The position numbers and the translations under genes were made by a program. Of a DNA stretch of 13,232 nt, positions 1 to 6,365 are shown piece after piece. Source of the stretch: JBOHDX01 sp050700835 (lineage in GTDB: Bacteria; Actinomycetota; Actinomycetes; Propionibacteriales; Nocardioidaceae); NCBI GenBank assembly GCA_050700835.1, contig JBOHDX010000142.1:1-13232 (forward strand), read 5' to 3'. Numbering within the stretch: position 1 is the stretch's first letter; the number at the start of each line of letters is the position of its first letter. A model generated the notes under the pieces. It made no database searches. It was given only the letters and a program-made list of their open reading frames with translations, and had not been told where the DNA came from.

Positions 1-124
1 GGCCAACCTGCGCACCGTCTTCCTGGGCGGCCGTGAGGTTCCTGGCGGCGACGTGCGGCCGTCGCAGCTCCGCACGACCACTCAGACCGGTTCGGGCCAC
101 CCCGTGCCCGATCCATCCAGATAG
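1..124 (+). CDS. 3' end of an unidentified gene (40 C-terminal residues)
   Basis: An open frame enters from the left edge (codons begin at base 2) and stops at TAG 122-124. The visible tail begins ANLRTVFLGGREVPGGD and then becomes Pro/Thr/Ser-rich, like a disordered tail. The segment RTVFLGGREV resembles the closing beta strand of amidohydrolase-superfamily enzymes (NagA, D-aminoacylase, dihydroorotase-like), where a 'V..TFV.GR.V' pattern is common. An amidohydrolase would suit an amino-sugar locus, but 40 residues are not enough to assign a family. It does not look like the end of a mannose-type IIB subunit. The stop codon lies inside the first unit of a 20-bp tandem repeat, 54 bp before the IIC gene, so the two genes may be co-transcribed. 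Confidence 0.45.
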   Translation, partial: ANLRTVFLGGREVPGGDVRPSQLRTTTQTGSGHPVPDPSR

Positions 125-166
125 AGCCGGATTCATCCAGATAGAGCCGGATTCATCCAGATAGAG
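114..166 (+). repeat. 20-bp tandem repeat, 2.65 copies, in the IIC leader
   Basis: The unit CATCCAGATAGAGCCGGATT occurs at 114-133 and identically at 134-153. A third partial copy (13 bases) runs from 154 to 166. The array starts inside the upstream gene, whose TAG stop is in unit 1, and ends where the ribosome binding site of the IIC gene begins. Perfect identity of the copies suggests a recent slippage or duplication event. It fills almost all of the intergenic space. Confidence 0.9.
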
Positions 167-174
167 GTAGAGGT
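164..174 (+). promoter_or_regulatory. Duplicated Shine-Dalgarno (GAGGT twice) of the IIC gene
   Basis: GAGGT occurs at 164-168 and again at 170-174, 10 and 4 bases before the ATG at 179. Both can pair with the 16S anti-SD (ACCUC). The doubled site directly follows the 20-bp tandem repeat and supports the ATG at 179 as the start. Confidence 0.6.
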
Positions 175-178
175 AACC

Positions 179-940
179 ATGTTCACAGCCCTGCTCCTGG
201 CGTTGTGGAGCACGTTCTGCATCTTCGACACGCTGGGACCCACCCTCATCTACGCCGGCCGGCCGCTCATCGCCGGCACCGTCGCCGGACTGATCGTCGG
301 CGACCCCACCCTCGGCATGGCCCTGGGTGGAACGCTCGAGCTCACCGCGCTCGGTGTCTACACCTACGGTGGCGCGAGCATCCCGGACTACCCGACCGGT
401 GCGATCGTGGGTACGGCCCTGGCCACCAGCGCCACCGGAACACTGTCGTCCCATCTCGCGCTCGGTCTCGGGATCGGACTGCCGGCGGCCATCTTGCTCG
501 CCAGCATCGACCCCGTCGGCCGGTTCCTGCCGACCTTCTGGATCCACCGGGCCGACGTGTTCGCGGCCGAAGGCCGCAGTCACGCCCTGACCTGGACCCA
601 CTGGACCGCCTTCATTCCCTGGGGACTGGTGCGGTTCATCCCAACGTTCGTCGCGGTGTACGCCGGACGAAGTGTCGTGCAGGACTTCCAGAACGCCATC
701 CCCGCAGGCTTCGTCAGCGGCATGTCCCTGGTGGGCGCGATGTTGCCGGCCGTCGGGTTCGCCATGTTGCTGCGGATCATGCCGGTCAAGCGCTACTGGT
801 ACATGCTCCTGATCGGCTTCGTGCTCTTCGCCTATCTGCAGGTGCCCATGCAGGGCATCGCGATCTTCGGAGTCGCGGTCGCAGCAATGTTCATGGCTCT
901 ACGCAGCCGGCAGACGACTCAGGAGGCCACCCACGCCTGA
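179..940 (+). CDS. PTS mannose/fructose/sorbose-family transporter subunit IIC
   Basis: This is a 253-aa polytopic membrane protein, the sugar-translocating subunit of a mannose-type phosphotransferase system. The N-terminus is hydrophobic (FTALLLALWSTFCIFDTLG). The family signature lies at about residues 40-80: GDPTLGMALGGTLELTALG, followed by VYTYGGASIPDYPTGAIVG. These are characteristic of EIIC-Man (ManY/SorA/AgaC type), and the length matches the usual 250-270 aa. The start is ATG 179, preceded by a doubled GAGGT site. The IID gene begins at or overlaps the 3' end, so IIC, IID and IIA form one operon. The signature does not tell the substrate; the neighbouring murQ and SIS genes point to an amino sugar. 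No IIB gene is visible in the window. Confidence 0.95.
   Translation: MFTALLLALWSTFCIFDTLGPTLIYAGRPLIAGTVAGLIVGDPTLGMALGGTLELTALGVYTYGGASIPDYPTGAIVGTALATSATGTLSSHLALGLGIGLPAAILLASIDPVGRFLPTFWIHRADVFAAEGRSHALTWTHWTAFIPWGLVRFIPTFVAVYAGRSVVQDFQNAIPAGFVSGMSLVGAMLPAVGFAMLLRIMPVKRYWYMLLIGFVLFAYLQVPMQGIAIFGVAVAAMFMALRSRQTTQEATHA
921..935 (+). promoter_or_regulatory. Consensus SD plus ACG: probable non-standard start of the IID gene
   Basis: AGGAGG at 921-926 is a perfect Shine-Dalgarno. Six bases later, ACG at 933-935 is in frame with the IID gene. The codons between it and the GTG at 987 are open and encode PDTTTTTDPEATTTPRP, a Thr/Pro-rich leader typical of a cytosolic N-terminal tail. No ATG, GTG, TTG or CTG occurs in that stretch, and the GTG at 987 lacks a convincing SD. 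Confidence 0.6.
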
Positions 941-1814
941 CACCACGACCACCACGGATCCCGAGGCGACGACCACACCCAGGCCAGTGCTGACCAAGCG
1001 TGACCTGAACCGGTCGTTCTGGCGCTACTTCTTCTCGTTCCAGATCTCCTGGAACTACGAACGGATGCAGGCGCTGGGGTTCGCCTGGGCGATGGAGCCG
1101 GTGCTCCGGCGGCTGTACCCGGACAAGGCCGAGTACGCCGAGGGGCTGCAACGGCACCTCACGTTCTTCAACACGAGCCCGATCATCGGCGGCCCGCTGA
1201 TCCTCGGATCAGCGGTGGCGATGGAGGAGGCCGGGTCGAAGACGTCCGCCGAGGGCGTCAAGGTCGGTCTGATGGGACCGATGGCCGGTATCGGCGACAC
1301 GCTCACGTTCGCGTTGTACAACTCGATCATCTTCACGATCGCGGCGGCCTGGGCGATCCAGGGCAAGTGGATCGGGCCGATCTTTGCCGCCGTCATGGTG
1401 CTGATCCCCTACTACGCGGTCCGGCGCTGGCAGTTCTTGTTCGCCTACCGGCAGGGCAAGGATCTGGCGATGTCGATCGCCGGCGGGGCGCTGGAACGGC
1501 TCAGTGAGGCCGCGACCATTCTCGGGCTGGTCGTCCTCGGCGGGTTCATCCCGTCGATCGTGAAGGTCGTCACCACCCTGACGTACCACCAGACCGTGAC
1601 CGTGCAGGGCAAGCAGGTCAAGCAGGCTGTGCCCGTGCAGACACAGCTCGACCTGGTGGTGCCCTATCTGCTGCCCGTGGCGGCCACGGCCGTCGTCTAC
1701 TGGGCGTTCAAACGGTTCAACATCCATCCGCTGTGGGCGATCGCCGGCGTCTTCGCGGTCGGCCTGGCGGTCGGCTGGGCGGGCTGGTTCGCCCCGACGT
1801 TGCCGACCAAGTGA
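933..1814 (+). CDS. PTS mannose/fructose/sorbose-family transporter subunit IID
   Basis: This is the second membrane subunit of the mannose-type permease. The conserved core starts LTKRDLNRSFWRYFFSFQISWNYERMQ. It continues with the family hallmarks FFNTSPIIGGPLILGSAVAMEEAG and GLMGPMAGIGDTLTFAL, followed by hydrophobic segments to the C-terminus. The start is uncertain. The first conventional codon is GTG 987 (275 aa), but it has no good SD. An upstream ACG at 933 has a perfect AGGAGG six bases before it and would give 293 aa, with the start overlapping the IIC stop. I prefer the ACG start, which is non-standard, or an ATG lost by mutation or sequencing error. The 3' end overlaps the IIA gene as GTGA, indicating translational coupling. 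Confidence 0.93.
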   Translation, partial: TPDTTTTTDPEATTTPRPVLTKRDLNRSFWRYFFSFQISWNYERMQALGFAWAMEPVLRRLYPDKAEYAEGLQRHLTFFNTSPIIGGPLILGSAVAMEEAGSKTSAEGVKVGLMGPMAGIGDTLTFALYNSIIFTIAAAWAIQGKWIGPIFAAVMVLIPYYAVRRWQFLFAYRQGKDLAMSIAGGALERLSEAATILGLVVLGGFIPSIVKVVTTLTYHQTVTVQGKQVKQAVPVQTQLDLVVPYLLPVAATAVVYWAFKRFNIHPLWAIAGVFAVGLAVGWAGWFAPTLPTK

Positions 1815-2227
1815 GCACGACGAGTGTCGTGCTGATCGGGCACGCGGGGTACGCCCGCGGGGCTCTGGAGGCGGTGGAGATGATCCTCGGCCCCCAGCCC
1901 GGCGTGCGACCGGTCTCGATGCAGCCCGACAAGGACCCGGCGGAGGTGGTCGCGGAGGTGCGCGAGGTCGCGGACCAGACGCTGAAGGCCGACGAGGACC
2001 GGTTGCTGATCCTCGCGGACATGTTCGGGGGAAGCCCGGCCAACGCGGTCGCCGCCGCGTTCCTGTCCGACCCGCGGGTGGGCCTGGTCACCGGCATGAA
2101 CCTGCCGATGCTGCTGGAGACGTTGATCGAGGCCGGAGCCGGCGGGGACGTCACGGCCACCGCGGTGCGTGCGGGGACGGACGGGGTGGTGGACGCGGGC
2201 GCCCGTCTGCGCAGCGACGCCGGGTGA
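1811..2227 (+). CDS. PTS mannose-family subunit IIA
   Basis: This is a 138-aa cytosolic phosphocarrier that would accept phosphate from HPr and pass it to a IIB subunit. It begins MSTTSVVLIGHAGYARGALE, with His11 in the position of the phosphorylated His of EIIA-Man. Further on are the family motif LADMFGGSPANAVAAAFL (compare DTWGGSPFNAA in E. coli ManX) and LVTGMNLPMLLETL. The GTG start at 1811 overlaps the IID stop codon (GTGA). A longer frame from 1733 only adds out-of-family sequence overlapping IID and is rejected. The protein is a free-standing IIA rather than a IIAB fusion, so a separate IIB must exist elsewhere for the system to work. Confidence 0.94.
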   Translation: MSTTSVVLIGHAGYARGALEAVEMILGPQPGVRPVSMQPDKDPAEVVAEVREVADQTLKADEDRLLILADMFGGSPANAVAAAFLSDPRVGLVTGMNLPMLLETLIEAGAGGDVTATAVRAGTDGVVDAGARLRSDAG

Positions 2228-2242
2228 GCGCCCGCTACCGCC

Positions 2243-2255
2243 GGCACGTCGTGCC
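2243..2255. terminator. Short hairpin between convergent genes
   Basis: GGCAC-GTC-GTGCC forms a 5-bp perfect stem with a 3-base loop in the 32-bp gap between the convergent IIA and GntR genes. There is no T-run on either side. It may slow transcription from both directions, but it is a weak candidate. Confidence 0.3.
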
Positions 2256-2259
2256 CCGA

Positions 2260-3039
2260 TCAGCGCCGTCGTCGGCGCCGGTCGGGTGCGGCGTCCCGGC
2301 GCGCGTGCATGACGACTTCGTACCGGTCCCCGCGATACAGCGACGCGGCGTACTCGATCAGGACGCCGTCCGCGTCGCGGGTGAGGCGTTCGATCCGGAA
2401 CGCCGGCTCGTCCGGGGTGGTCTCGAGGAGGGCGACGTCGTCGGGCGCCAGCGTCACGACCGTCACCCGTTGGGTGGCCTGGCTCATCGTCACGCCGTAG
2501 CGGCCGGTGATCAGGTCGTACAAGCTGCCGCCGGCCAGGTCGTCACCGCTGAGTCCGGGAAACCTGTCGGCCGGCAGATGGGTCTCCTCGACGGCCATCG
2601 GCACGCCGTCCGCGGTACGCACGCGACGGATGCGAAGCACCGCAGAGCCCTCGGGAAGCTCCATCCGGGCCGCCAGGGCGCCGATCGCCACGTCGGTGGC
2701 GGCCTCGACCAGACGCGTACCCGGCGCGAGGCCTCGGGCGCGCATGTCCTCGGTGAAGGACGTCAGGTGCTCGGTGTGCGTGAGCATCGGCTCGGCGACG
2801 AACGTGCCGCGTCCCTGCTGGCGATAGACCAGACGCCGTTGCGCCAACCTCTCGACCTGGGCGCGCACGGTCATCCGGGCCAGGCCGAAACGTTCGGCGA
2901 GCTCGCGCTCGCTGGGCAGCAACGAGCCCGGCGGCAACGTGGCGACATAGCCCTCGAGGATCGCCTGCAGCTGGGCGCCTTTGGGTCCTCGGGCCAGCCG
3001 GGCCGGCAAGGAGAGCGCCGGGCGGTCGGACCTCGCCAC
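2260..3039 (-). CDS. GntR-family transcriptional regulator, HutC/UTRA subfamily
   Basis: This 259-aa regulator has an N-terminal winged helix-turn-helix at about residues 20-85, with LPSERELAERFGLARMTVRA and the wing VYRQQGRGTFV. A C-terminal UTRA effector domain spans about 90-245, including SFTEDMRARGLAPGT and DGVPMAVEETHLPADRFPGL. The recognition-helix region closely resembles that of DasR/NagR-type regulators, which sense glucosamine-6-P or GlcNAc-6-P. An arginine-rich tail ends the protein. The GTG start at 3039 is preceded by GGAAGGGG. It is divergent from murQ with 53 bp between starts and convergent with the PTS genes, so it probably controls this locus and responds to a phosphorylated amino sugar (inference). 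Confidence 0.92.
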   Translation of the reverse strand: MARSDRPALSLPARLARGPKGAQLQAILEGYVATLPPGSLLPSERELAERFGLARMTVRAQVERLAQRRLVYRQQGRGTFVAEPMLTHTEHLTSFTEDMRARGLAPGTRLVEAATDVAIGALAARMELPEGSAVLRIRRVRTADGVPMAVEETHLPADRFPGLSGDDLAGGSLYDLITGRYGVTMSQATQRVTVVTLAPDDVALLETTPDEPAFRIERLTRDADGVLIEYAASLYRGDRYEVVMHARRDAAPDRRRRRR

Positions 3040-3092
3040 GCTGTCACCCCTTCCCGGCCTGTCGGGTCAAACACTAGTCAGAGCGGAGTGGC
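3040..3092. promoter_or_regulatory. Divergent gntR/murQ intergenic region
   Basis: These 53 bp must hold promoters for both genes unless they are leaderless. ACTAGT at 3073-3078 is a 6-bp palindrome, and GTCARA occurs twice in direct orientation (3067-3072 and 3078-3082) 11 bp apart. Neither matches the DasR/NagR consensus (5 of 12 positions). GGAG at 3085-3088 is the probable SD for murQ. No clear -10/-35 pair is seen. Confidence 0.35.
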
Positions 3093-4010
3093 ATGAAGGC
3101 GGCGAACCCTGCCGGTGAGCACCTGGGCGACCTGGTGACCGAGGCGACCCGGCCAGAGCTGGACGACCTCGACCGACGCAGCACCAGCGATCTCGTCCGG
3201 CTGATGATCGACGAACAGGTCGCCGTCGACCAGGCACTGCGCGCCGCGTCCCCCCAGCTCGAGGCGGTCGTCGATGCCGTGGCGCACCGGATCGGGGGCG
3301 GTGGCCGGCTCGTCTATCTCGGCGCGGGTACGCCGGGGCGGCTGGCGGCCGTCGACGCCGCGGAGTGCCCGCCGACGTTCGGGGTCCCGCCCGAGACGGT
3401 GGTCGCGCTCGTCGCGGGTGGTCCCCGGTCCATGGCCGGCGCCCGCGAAGGAGCCGAGGACGACGCGCAGAGCGGAGCCATGGCGGTCCGCTGGGCACAC
3501 GTCGGCCCGGACGATGTGGTCGTCGGCATCTCGGCCAGCGGACGGACACCGTACGTCGTCGCCGGGCTGGTCGCGGCGCGCGAGACCGGAGCGCTGGCCG
3601 TCGCGATCGTCAACAACGCCGGCTCGGCGATGTCGGCCGTCGCTGACCTGACCATCGAGCTTCCGACCGGGCCGGAGGTGCTGGCCGGGAGCACCCGGCT
3701 CAAGGCGGGCACCGCGCAGAAGGTCGTCCTCAACGCCCTGTCGACCCTGGTGATGGTGCGTACGGGCCACACGTTCGGCAACCTCATGGTCGACGTCCGC
3801 GCCAGCAACGCGAAGCTGCACGACCGGGCGCTGCGGATCCTGGCGCAGGCGACCGGTTGCACCGACGCCGACGCGCAGCGGGCACTCGTGGAGGCGGACG
3901 ACAGCGTGAAGGTCGCGGTCGTGATGCTGCGCGCGGGTCTGAACGCGGCGGCAGCACGGGACCGGCTCGAGCGAAGCGGCAGCGTGCGCCAGGCGATCGA
4001 CGATGCCTGA
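3093..4010 (+). CDS. murQ: N-acetylmuramic acid 6-phosphate etherase
   Basis: This cytosolic lyase cleaves the D-lactyl ether of MurNAc-6-P to give GlcNAc-6-P and D-lactate, in cell-wall recycling or scavenging. At 305 aa it has the normal family length. A SIS domain carries GGGGRLVYLGAGTPGRLAAV, AAECPPTFG, GAEDDAQSGA, GISASGRTPYV, and GSTRLKAGTAQK followed by GNLMVDVRASNAKLHDRA. Glu91 and Glu122 align with the catalytic Glu83 and Glu114 of E. coli MurQ. A C-terminal helical domain (about 250-300) is present. One oddity is AGTPGRL where AGTSGRL is usual. The ATG at 3093 has GGAG upstream. The gene is divergent from the GntR regulator and overlaps the next gene by 8 bp (ATGCCTGA), so the two are probably co-translated. 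Confidence 0.94.
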   Translation: MKAANPAGEHLGDLVTEATRPELDDLDRRSTSDLVRLMIDEQVAVDQALRAASPQLEAVVDAVAHRIGGGGRLVYLGAGTPGRLAAVDAAECPPTFGVPPETVVALVAGGPRSMAGAREGAEDDAQSGAMAVRWAHVGPDDVVVGISASGRTPYVVAGLVAARETGALAVAIVNNAGSAMSAVADLTIELPTGPEVLAGSTRLKAGTAQKVVLNALSTLVMVRTGHTFGNLMVDVRASNAKLHDRALRILAQATGCTDADAQRALVEADDSVKVAVVMLRAGLNAAAARDRLERSGSVRQAIDDA

Positions 4011-5262
4011 CGACGGACTGATCCAGGTGGGTCACGGGGTGGCGACCCTCGCGGTGCCTGAGGGCACGGCGCTGGGCGGCTACGCCGACCGTGACCACGG
4101 GTCGGTGGGCACGCTCGACCCGCTCGAGGTGCACGCCGTCGTGGTACGCCGTGGCGACACGACAGCGGTCGTCTGCGTCGCCGATCTGCTCGCGGTCAAC
4201 ACCGACCTCGTGGCGCACACCCGGACAGTGGTGGCGGGCCTGGTGGGCGCCCCACCGCGCCTGGTCTGGCTCACCGCCACGCACACCCACGCCGGCCCCG
4301 ACGCGACCTGCCGACCCCGCGGCGGTGCGACGCCTGGCGGGTGGCTGGAGCTGGTCGGCGAAGCCGTCGTCGTCGCCGTCGAGCAAGCGGACCGGACCGT
4401 CACGCCGGCCTCCCTGTCGTTGCACAAGGGCTCGCTCGATGATGTCGGAGGCCAGCGGTCCGGTGCCCAGCGCGGACTAACCGCGCCAGCCGGTGTGGTG
4501 AGTGTCCGACGCCCCGGCGGTGGTGAGCTGGTCGGCGTCCTGGCGTTTGTCGGCGTCCACTCCACCGTGCTCGACGCCACGAACACCGCGGTCTCAGCGG
4601 ACCTGCCGGGCGGCATCCGCCGCGCCCTGACCCGCGACGTCGACGCGTGGTGCGTGGTCGGCACCGGCGCGGCGGGCGACATCAGCACTCGCCCCCACCG
4701 TCGGGCGCAGACTCCGGCTGAGGTTGATCGCCTCGGCTCGCTCAGCGCGCAGCAACTGCTGGCGCTGGCCGACCAGCCGCCGGTGGCTGATGGCGATCCG
4801 TCCCGGCCGCTGCGGGGCGCAGCCGGTGAGGCCTTGCTCGCCCCCAAGCCCGGCCCAGCCCCAGCAGAGGCCGCCTCGGCCGAGGCGCGGGCGCACGCGG
4901 CCTACCAGCGGGCCACCCGGCACAGCAGCGATCGGGTCGGCCTCCGGGATGCGTACACGACGTGGCAGGCGACCCGGATCGCCGCGCAGACGACGGCAGA
5001 CGGGTCCGACGTGCCGTGTGCCGTTGCCCGTCTCGACCTGAGCGGGATCGAGCTGGTCGGGCTGGGCGGCGAGCCGTTCTCGGCGCTGGAGCGCGTCACG
5101 GGGCCGCACCAGCTGCTGGTCGGGTACGCAAACGGTTACGCCGGCTACCTGCCGATCGCGGCGGCGTACCAGCGGCAGGAGTACGAAGTCCTGATGTCGC
5201 CGGTGGCGCCTGGCGAGAGCGAGCGGTTGACGAAGCTCGCGGCCACGCTCGAGCTCAGCTGA
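4003..5262 (+). CDS. Neutral/alkaline ceramidase-family amidohydrolase (cytosolic)
   Basis: This 419-aa protein resembles the N-terminal catalytic domain of neutral/alkaline non-lysosomal ceramidases (PF04734-like), which are zinc amide hydrolases. Visible matches are TATHTHAGPD (His94/His96), VGVHSTVLDATNTAVSADLPG (His186), GTGAAGDIS (Ser228, in the place of the catalytic Ser of the GDxS motif), GLGGEPFS (Glu357) and GYANGYAGYLP followed by SPVAPGESE. It has no signal peptide and lacks the C-terminal beta domain of secreted ceramidases, so a lipid substrate is unlikely. Its ATG overlaps the murQ stop by 8 bp, tying it to MurQ. I infer an amidase acting on a phosphorylated N-acyl amino sugar or muropeptide fragment. 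The exact substrate is unknown. It converges on the SIS gene with an 8-bp overlap. Confidence 0.85.
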   Translation: MPDDGLIQVGHGVATLAVPEGTALGGYADRDHGSVGTLDPLEVHAVVVRRGDTTAVVCVADLLAVNTDLVAHTRTVVAGLVGAPPRLVWLTATHTHAGPDATCRPRGGATPGGWLELVGEAVVVAVEQADRTVTPASLSLHKGSLDDVGGQRSGAQRGLTAPAGVVSVRRPGGGELVGVLAFVGVHSTVLDATNTAVSADLPGGIRRALTRDVDAWCVVGTGAAGDISTRPHRRAQTPAEVDRLGSLSAQQLLALADQPPVADGDPSRPLRGAAGEALLAPKPGPAPAEAASAEARAHAAYQRATRHSSDRVGLRDAYTTWQATRIAAQTTADGSDVPCAVARLDLSGIELVGLGGEPFSALERVTGPHQLLVGYANGYAGYLPIAAAYQRQEYEVLMSPVAPGESERLTKLAATLELS

Positions 5263-6319
5263 GCGTGCCTGCTCGGGGGTCGGTCTGGGTCACCTTGGAC
5301 AATCCTCTCGGCGCATCCGGGTCGAGGCCCAGCCGGCGCGCCAGCGCCTCAACCACGAGCTGACCGGGGACGACGAGACCCAGCGGAGCCAGCAGCTCCG
5401 AGAGGTCGGGTCCGGGCAGTACGAGAAGCGTGGTGGCGCGCAGCACCGCGTCGCCCCCGAGCACGATCGTGGTGGCGCCTCTGCCGGCCAGGTCGGCGGA
5501 CAGCGCGGTCACCGTTGACGACATAGGCCCGGTCGCGGCCGCGACCAGGACCACGACCGACTGGTCGTCGACGACCGCCATCGGTCCGTGCCGCAGGTCG
5601 GCGTACGACAGCCCGCGGACGGGCCTCAGGCAGGTCTCCTCCATCTTCAGCGCAAGCTCGAGGGCGGTGCCGTAGACAAGACCGCGCCCGGTGACCAGCA
5701 CCTCGGCCGCCTCACCCAACGCAATGGACACCGGTCCGACGTCGGTCCGGTCGACCAGACGCTGGATCTGGGCGGGAACCATGCCCAGCTCCTGATCGAG
5801 TGCATGCAGGTCGGGCGCCAGAGCGGTGGCGAGGACCGCCAGGGCCGCGAGCTGCGTGGTGTACGTCTTGGTGGCGGGCACGGCACGCTCGGTGCCGGCC
5901 ATGGTCACGATGGCGTGGTCGGCCCGGCCGGCAAGGTCACTGTCAGGGTCGTTCGTGACGGCGACGGTCGCGGCCCCGCAGCGACGCGCCCACTCCTGCG
6001 TGTGGACGATCTCCTCGGTCGCCCCCGACTGGGACACGCTAACCACGAGGGTGTCGGACAGGTCCAGCGCGGTGCCGTAGGCAGTGGCGATGCTCGGCGC
6101 CGCCAGGCTTGTCTGTCGCCGGGAGTGCACCTCGAGGAGGTACCGCGCGTAGATCGCCGCGTTGTCGGACGAGCCGCGGGCCACCAGCAGGACGTGACGC
6201 CGGTCGAGAGCGCTGTGGCGCAAGGACTGGCGAAGCGGGAGACCCGCCTCGAGGGTGGCCGCGACGGCCCTCGGCTGCTCGGCGATCTCCCGGCGCATCC
6301 ACGAGCCTTGATCCGTCAC
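5255..6319 (-). CDS. Double-SIS sugar-phosphate isomerase/deaminase (GlmS-C / NagB-II-like)
   Basis: This 354-aa protein has two SIS domains and lacks the glutaminase domain of GlmS. It begins MRREIAEQP, the usual opening of this group. SIS 1 has LLVARGSSDNAA and SVSQSGATEEIVHT. SIS 2 has VLVTGRGLVYGTALELALKMEET and GLSYADLRHGPMAVV, and the C-terminus is DPDAPRGLSKVTQTD with the conserved terminal Lys region. Such proteins act as glucosamine-6-P deaminases (NagB-II, GlmD) or related ketose/aldose isomerases such as AgaS. Deamination of GlcN-6-P to fructose-6-P fits the MurQ neighbourhood. The GTG at 6319 is chosen; ATG at 6298 is an alternative. It has its own promoter with a DasR-like operator. 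Confidence 0.9.
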   Translation of the reverse strand: MTDQGSWMRREIAEQPRAVAATLEAGLPLRQSLRHSALDRRHVLLVARGSSDNAAIYARYLLEVHSRRQTSLAAPSIATAYGTALDLSDTLVVSVSQSGATEEIVHTQEWARRCGAATVAVTNDPDSDLAGRADHAIVTMAGTERAVPATKTYTTQLAALAVLATALAPDLHALDQELGMVPAQIQRLVDRTDVGPVSIALGEAAEVLVTGRGLVYGTALELALKMEETCLRPVRGLSYADLRHGPMAVVDDQSVVVLVAAATGPMSSTVTALSADLAGRGATTIVLGGDAVLRATTLLVLPGPDLSELLAPLGLVVPGQLVVEALARRLGLDPDAPRGLSKVTQTDPRAGTLS

Positions 6320-6342
6320 CTCACCACCCCATCGCCAGGTGG

Positions 6343-6354
6343 TGGACTATACCA
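6343..6354 (-). promoter_or_regulatory. DasR/NagR-like operator overlapping the -10 of the SIS gene
   Basis: On the minus strand, TGGTATAGTCCA matches the DasR/NagR operator core TGGTCTAGACCA at 10 of 12 positions and retains the TGGnnTAnnCCA symmetry. TATAGT (plus-strand 6346-6351) inside it is a near-consensus -10 hexamer. It would place the start of transcription about 20 bases before the GTG. No clear -35 is seen. The site is 24 bp upstream of the SIS start codon. Confidence 0.6.
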
Positions 6355-6365
6355 ATTCGCTTTTC

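Noticed and set aside
1..124. Left-edge fragment as the C-terminus of a PTS IIB subunit
   Set aside because: IIB would be expected near IIC/IID/IIA, but the visible residues lack the IIB ending and look more like an amidohydrolase tail. I left it unassigned.
3070..3081. DasR/NagR-type operator between gntR and murQ
   Set aside because: Only 5 of 12 positions match around the central CTAG. The ACTAGT palindrome is too short to claim as an operator of that type.
2224..3096. 290-aa open frame on the plus strand across the GntR gene
   Set aside because: It is an Arg/Gly/His-rich antisense frame with no recognisable domain. The minus strand encodes a full GntR/UTRA protein.
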